Shown: positions 59,024-64,000 of the stretch, piece after piece
Layout of the letters: every line of letters starts with the position of its first letter
How positions within the stretch are numbered: position 1 is the stretch's first letter
Origin: Gossypium raimondii
Lineage: Eukaryota > Streptophyta > Magnoliopsida > Malvales > Malvaceae
Assembly (NCBI RefSeq): GCF_025698545.1
Contig: NC_068566.1
Location: 47,843,192-47,907,191 of the forward strand
Length of the DNA stretch: 64,000 nt
Direction of reading: 5' to 3'
Notes under the pieces: model-generated
Seen by the model: only the letters and a program-made list of their open reading frames with translations
Database searches by the model: none
What the model was told of the DNA's origin: nothing
Translations under genes and position numbers: made by a program

Positions 59024-60707
59024 TGTAAAAGCCCAAATTTGCCCGGCCCAAGCCTAAGTATTAACCAATATATATATATATATATATAAAATAAATAATG
59101 TTTCTTTACAAATTCAACTCAAAACAAAATTATTATAGCCCATTTAAATTACCCAACTCTACCCTAACCCAAAATACAACCCTAAGCCCGGTTACAACCC
59201 AAACCCATTGACCCAAACCTAAACTGGACTAGGCCCAACGACATACGGCCCAAATTCCAACCCAATGACAGAAACCCTAGCCTTTAGCATCACAGCCCCA
59301 GCCGCCGCAACAGAGCCAGGCTTCCCCCTGGCGCGTGTTGCGCCCGCGCGCGTGTAGCGCCTTCGCGCCAAAGCCACGCCTCCGACCCGATGACCTGACC
59401 CAGGCACAGTCAGATCCGCGTGTTTTGGGTCTTGGAGGGAATTTTGCATCATTAGTCCTTCTAATTTGTTTGGACGATTTAATTAGGTTCCTTTTGTTTT
59501 TCTAAATTTGCCCCACTTCTCCCGTATTGTTACATTTTAGCCCTTTTCTTTACTGTGACGCGTTTTGACGGATATGGGATATTTTCCATGCGGTCCTCCA
59601 TGTAATATGCATATTTTATTTTTGTCTTTCAATGTTATTTTTTTTATCTTTTTTCTTTATAATTTTGTTTTGGATTCGATTTGATCCTTATTTCAATTTG
59701 TTCATTTTTTATTTAATTATCTCATTTTGTTGCTTTTAATATATATGATTCTAAATCTAATATTATTAAAATAATTAAACTTATTATAAAGCTACTATTG
59801 ATTTGTTTAGATCTATTGTATTATTATTAATTATCATACATTTTGCGCTTCATAATTTTAATATATAATACATATGCACATATATTTTCACATTTTATAA
59901 TTCTAATTACATATATTCGTTCTTATAATATATACATACATATATTCCTTTTATATGCATTTTATAATCTCTTATATATTTTATGACACATGTACATATA
60001 TCATAATTTATATTTATATATATACATATCTGTTATATTTCGCAATGCATATTAACATCATGTCTTTTATCATTTCGTGTTAAATTAATTTTTTTCCGAT
60101 TCATAAATTGTAGTTTTAAAACGAGTAACATTTCGTATTTTGAGATTTGAGAAGGTCGTACCCTAACTTACTGGGTTTCGATTTTCACAATATCCAAATA
60201 CACGAATCTTTTCAAACTCAAGTTTTAAATGATCTCGGGATTTGAAAAAGAATCGCGTCCTAACTTACTGGTCGAGATCTCCCTTTTAAATCCGAGATAG
60301 CCAAATATTTTTTAAAAAATAAGCATTTTTATTCGTGGATCGGGAATTCGAGACATCGTGTCCTAACTTACTGGATATTATACTCTTTCTTGATTAACGT
60401 GAAATATGCTCATTTTCTCAAGAATTTTCAACATTTTAACGCAAGGATCGTATTTTAGAATCTTTTCAAAGTTTTGATACTAAGACATTAAACGATCAAT
60501 TGGGTACCAATTTTGGGCGTTACGAGGGTGCCAACCCTTCCTCGTGCGTAACTGACTCCCGAACCTATTTTTCTTAAAATTCGCAGACCAAAAATTATTT
60601 TCAGGGTGATCCGATCACACCACAATAAAAGATCGGTGGTGACTCCCCATTTTATTTTTAAAGTCGATCCCCATTTTTCAAATCTCAAAAAGAAAATGGT
60701 TTCGATA
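59024..60707 (+). mobile_element. Solo LTR (family P, copy 3) with ATGGG target duplication
   Basis: Begins TGTAAAAGCCCAAATTTGCC and ends ATGGTTTCGATA. The flanking pentamers 59019-59023 and 60708-60712 are both ATGGG. The final CA has become TA, consistent with a C-to-T change. It is 1,684 bp, shorter than its two relatives mainly in the AT-rich middle. Three CCTAACTTACTGG motifs lie at 60162, 60259 and 60362, and the stem-loop at 60519-60552. It lies between the convergent ArfGAP and RPA49 genes. The frames at 59219-59452 and 60488-60739 are LTR sequence. Confidence 0.9.
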
Positions 60708-61320
60708 ATGGGCATATTTTTCCATTGTGTTGTTTTCATTAAATTTTATCAATTAATTTCATCTGATTTTAATTAAGCTTTTAACTTACGTGTTGCAACA
60801 GAAACATGAACTCAAAAGCGCTTAAGCATGTTGGTATCAAAAAGAAAAAAGAACAGCTTGAATTTGCAATAACTTCAATCTGAAAAATACAAACCCCAAA
60901 CTTAAAATAATCCAGAAACAACACAAACCCGAAACTCGAATTGATCCGGCAATCATACTCAAACCTCAACCCTGAATCATTTTGTTGACATTCTTCTTTG
61001 ATATAACAAAATAGAGACCAAATTATTCCATTGCCTACTAAATTCTCATACAACACTGTTTCAATAAAAAACTTGAATCCAATGTAAAACCCACTCAAAA
61101 CAAAATGCTAATTCGTGGCTTTTGATATAGATTAGATACAACATCAAAACAAAAAAAATGTTGCAGACCCTTTTATCAGTTATCAATCAACTCGAATAAA
61201 TAAAAACCACAAACATCGATAAATCAAAATTCGGCATAGTTAATACTAGCACCGCCAAGACGAAAAACCCACCTCCATGGACCGACATCGCTGAAATATC
61301 AACTGTGGCAGCTGATCCAT
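60708..61320 (-). other. RPA49 3' untranslated region and spacer
   Basis: Downstream of the RPA49 stop on the minus strand. The frame at 60781-61098 resembles nothing. The poly-A site is not evident; the transcript probably ends somewhere between 61000 and 61250. Confidence 0.35.
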
Positions 61321-62646
61321 CTACTGTCTTCGTTTTCGTCTTATATTCTGAGAAGGAAAGTTTAGAGGGACGGGAAGGGTAGCGTATAATATGCTGTTCT
61401 GACGCACAAGTTTACACCCCAGGTTCAGAAAATGTTGTCTTAAATCTACTTTACTGATTCTTAGATCCTGTGCTATATCTGATGGATCGGTTCGGAATCC
61501 ATCAACATGTAAAGCGAGCACCAAGACATAACTGATGAAGAGATTGATTTTTTCACTTGCTAGTATTTTAGACTCTGGATCAGTAAACAGGTTAAGGAAC
61601 CTATGATGTATAATGCTTGGGATATTATGCTTCTTTCCGGATTTAACGTGTCCCATCGAGAATTGATCCCTGAACTTCATGAGATGAGTAATATACGAAA
61701 GTATGCACGAGAGTTTCCATTGCTGTGTCTCATCCTGCAGTTAAAGGCAACGTAAGAATATATCAATGAAAAGTTTCGGTAAGTCTTTTCTCGTAGCATT
61801 ACCTTAATTGCATCCAATTTTCGGATTCTGTTGCAAACAAAGTGCGGATAAGCATTGGTGGCTACTTTTTCGCCACCTTGCCAAAGCTTATAAATATCTC
61901 CAAGAAAATCCCAGTCGCCTTTGAGAATAATCTTGTCGAGCGGGTAAGCTTCTAGGGGCGTAGTAGCAGAAACATTGTGTGGAGGGATGTTACGAGCAAT
62001 AAGGGAACTGGTGTTTGCCAATGCCTCCTTGTCAAAGGCAACTTCCTCGATCTTCTTGTCTAAAGATTTTTGTGATTCAGAATCAACTTCCTTCTTCAAA
62101 TTGATGGCGTCCTTCCTCTGCATTATACGAGATGTTAGAACCTTGTAATAGTACTAAAAGTATCACTTGGTTGTACTCATATTTACATAATAAAAAAAAA
62201 ACGATTAGGCATTTCTATGTATAACTATGAATGTAACCAATTGCATTACCACTTAAGCCGATATATCAGAAAGCCAATCAATTATATATGTGAATCTATA
62301 ATTACACTTCAAGAACCAAGAAATATGAAAAGGCCAAACCTTCTTTCTCTCTCTCTTTGTTCCGTAAAGTGCAGTAAGCTCTCCCAGCTTGTCCATTCTA
62401 TTGGCAGTAAGTTCACTTTTTGTGGAATTCGAAGCTTCTTCATTAGCAGTCTCGGCAGTTCTAACTCTAGGTTCCAATCTAAATATCTACAATTAAACCA
62501 TGCAAAGCCGATTACATTAACTAAAAACCATAATAAACATCTTGTTCGATAGCAACATGATTTCCCTTACCACAAACATCTCCATTATATAACTTAAAGG
62601 GCCAGTAGTTACACAAATAAGAGGATACACATACACATACACACAC

Positions 62647-62701
<55 letters not shown>

Positions 62702-63355
62702 TACATTATATAACTTAAGGCCAGTAGTTACACAAATAAGAGCATACACATACACATACACATACATTATATAACTTAAGGAACAGTAGTTACACAAATA
62801 AGAGAATACACACACACATAGACATACATCTCCATTATATAACTTACGGCTAGTAGTTATACAAATGAGAGAATACACATACATACGTATACATAGAAAA
62901 GATGTTACCTTATTAGTAGCAATAGGGATAATTTTGAGAGTCCCAGCCTCTTTATCAAGAACCCCAAGTGAGTACCTACAAACTTGTGCAGCAGCAGCCT
63001 CACCTGTAAAACTTGACCCAACAAAATCCACATTTGACCCACCAGGGCTAACCACAACTTGAAGCCTATTACCCTTTCTTTGAGCCATGTTTCTAAAAAC
63101 CTTGACCTTCGGCACCTTGGGTGAATTGTTCTGGTTATTGGATTCTTCTTCATCTTGTCGTTGTTGAGTTTGAGGGTTGTAACCAGATGGGAAATAAGCA
63201 ACTAAAGGTGGAATCTTGTTTGGTTGGTCTTGAAAAAGTTGGATTTTTACTTGCAAATTCTCATGTTTTGCCCCACCAGGATTTTGATTACCATCTCTGC
63301 TCCTCTTTTTGGATTTTTGTGTTCTTGATTTTGAAGCAGATGGCTGTTCATCCAT
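61321..63355 (-). CDS. RPA49: DNA-directed RNA polymerase I subunit RPA49
   Basis: Four exons join in frame on the minus strand: 63355-62909, 62486-62340, 62117-61803 and 61734-61321, all GT..AG, giving 440 residues. RPA49 is the A49-like subunit of RNA polymerase I, which makes ribosomal RNA in the nucleolus; with A34.5 it acts like TFIIF and TFIIE. Residues 1-30 are a basic, disordered tail with nuclear-signal-like KSRTQKSKKRSR. Residues 34-149 are the dimerisation domain (VKIQLFQDQ, VAYFPSGYNP, then SFTGEAAAAQVCRYSLGVLD). Exon 2 (150-198) begins IFRLEPRVR. Exons 3 and 4 hold the tandem winged-helix region (NIPPHN..A, YPLDKIIL, then FRTDPSDIAQDL and LGCKLV near the end), finishing with basic RRKRRQ. 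The 248-residue frame at 62609-63355 is exon 1 run into intron 1. The gene converges on the ArfGAP gene. Confidence 0.93.
62584..62895. repeat. Minisatellite with (ACACAT)n expansion in RPA49 intron 1
   Basis: Four copies of a roughly 62-bp unit (ATTATATAACTTA, then GG(C/A)CAGTAGTTACACAAAT, then AAGAG.ATACACATAC) start at 62584, 62705, 62766 and 62834. The first copy has an expanded CACATA microsatellite (about 62628-62703). Two copies are preceded by CATCTCC. The whole array lies within intron 1 (62487-62908) and makes up about three quarters of it. Confidence 0.9.
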
Positions 63356-64000
63356 GGTGATCGCCTAATAGGGAAAAAAACCCCTTCCTTTGAAAGAAGA
63401 GAGAAGAGTCCGGCTATGGAAGTGTGGAGAGAAAATAATGGAAAAGGAGAGAGCATCAATCAAAGATGAAAATTGGGTATTTGATCTTAGGGCTTATTTA
63501 GGGGTTGGATAATAATTTTGGGTTTGGAACAAGGAAAATGTGGGCTTCAAGCCCAAACTTCATTTCACCTAACTCAGTTTTATGGGTCTTAAATTGTATT
63601 TAGACACCAACTATTCAAAAAATTTAAAAAAAATAAATTTTATTATTAATAATGTATAAGATCTCGATTTAATTCTATTAAGTTATGTTATTTTTAAAAT
63701 TTTGATTGACATACCTACCATTCTTTGTTGAGTTTATCGGTTTAGGATATTTGAGCTTGGATTTGGGTTTATCGATATAAGCTAAAAAAAATTATTTGGG
63801 TGTTATTTTGGTTAAACTCGATTCTGATATTTTTTAACTAGTACAATTGGTTTTGATTTTCAGTTCAATAGTATTGTCTAACTTGATACACTCATTAAGC
63901 TTTTTTAAATTGGACCGATGATTGAATCAGTCAAAGTATTTTTTTATTAATTTGTTTAAATAAATAATTCAAAAAGTTAATAAAATTAAAAAATGTTAAA
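63356..64000 (-). promoter_or_regulatory. RPA49 leader, promoter and distal spacer
   Basis: Just upstream of the ATG at 63355 the minus strand is rich in TTCTCTC/CTTCTTT pyrimidine runs, a likely leader to about 63460. CCCTAAGATC and AACCCCTAAATAAGCCC on the minus strand (63480-63510) include telo-box-like CCCTAA, which is common before ribosome-biogenesis genes. No TATA box is obvious. Beyond about 63600 it is AT-rich spacer, with part of the 200-bp dispersed repeat near 63880-64000. Confidence 0.4.

Noticed and set aside
59024-60707. A gene between ArfGAP and RPA49
   Set aside because: The open frames there (59219-59452, 60488-60739) are within a solo LTR with a perfect ATGGG duplication.
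62609-62908. C-terminal extension of the RPA49 first exon, with Cys/Val repeats
   Set aside because: It is intron 1 minisatellite read through the donor GTAACATC at 62908. Splicing to 62486 gives the expected IFRLEPRVR continuation.
1-64000. CRISPR arrays, operons, prophage or bacterial features
   Set aside because: The window is plant nuclear DNA with spliced genes. Its regular repeats are microsatellites or LTR-internal arrays without spacer structure.

Overview
This is a flowering-plant nuclear window. It is strongly AT-rich, its genes are split by introns, it has an intron-bearing elongator tRNA-Met, and it is full of solo LTRs, MITEs and SINE-like repeats. The style of the repeats (long LTRs with CACGGGCGTGTG-type motifs, and a MITE starting GGGTGGGTTTGGAT) makes me think of cotton (Gossypium, Malvaceae). 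That is recognition from memory, not a search.

Genes. Six protein genes and one tRNA are supported: a HAIKU1-like VQ protein (13.5-15.25 kb, minus); tRNA-Met(CAT) with a 16-nt intron (24.6 kb, minus); a small nuclear-looking basic-domain protein (26.4-26.9 kb, plus, with a long split leader); an orphan 119-residue protein (28.8 kb, plus); an intronless MYC2/3/4-type bHLH factor (34.3-35.9 kb, minus); an AGD8/9/10-like ArfGAP in seven exons (55.2-58.3 kb, plus); and the RNA polymerase I subunit RPA49 in four exons (61.3-63.4 kb, minus). The last two converge. The genes are unrelated neighbours, as is usual in plants, and I see no cluster or operon-like logic.

Mobile DNA dominates. Six elements look like solo LTRs. 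Five have perfect 5-bp target duplications: 17822-18289 (TACAT), 18570-24041 (GATCT), 19454-21977 nested inside it (GGGTT), 51624-54322 (GTTAC, inside a MITE) and 59024-60707 (ATGGG). A sixth, 10584-10958, has a 4-bp duplication. No internal retrotransposon region or complete element is present, so LTR-LTR recombination seems to have cleared them. Three of the LTRs (19.5, 51.6 and 59.0 kb) are one family, with a periodic CCTAACTTACTGG motif and a conserved stem-loop near the 3' end. Several MITE families occur, two with near-perfect 9-bp duplications like Mutator elements. There are also two broken LINE pieces, tRNA-derived SINE-like repeats, and an 80-codon plastid ccsA insert at 3.56 kb whose reading frame is still open.

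Layout. 0-13 kb is a repeat-rich desert. 13-15.3 kb holds the VQ gene. 15.3-24.6 kb is a nested repeat complex. 24.6-29.1 kb holds the tRNA and two small genes. 29.2-34 kb holds MITEs. 34.3-35.9 kb is the MYC gene. 36-51.5 kb is a second desert with LINE, LTR and MITE remnants. 51.6-54.8 kb is a MITE split by a solo LTR, just upstream of the ArfGAP gene. 55-63.4 kb holds the convergent ArfGAP/RPA49 pair with a solo LTR between them. I found no previously undescribed multi-gene system. The most unusual items are the periodic LTR motif, the nested insertion tower, the zipperless bZIP-like protein and the tRNA-tail duplication.
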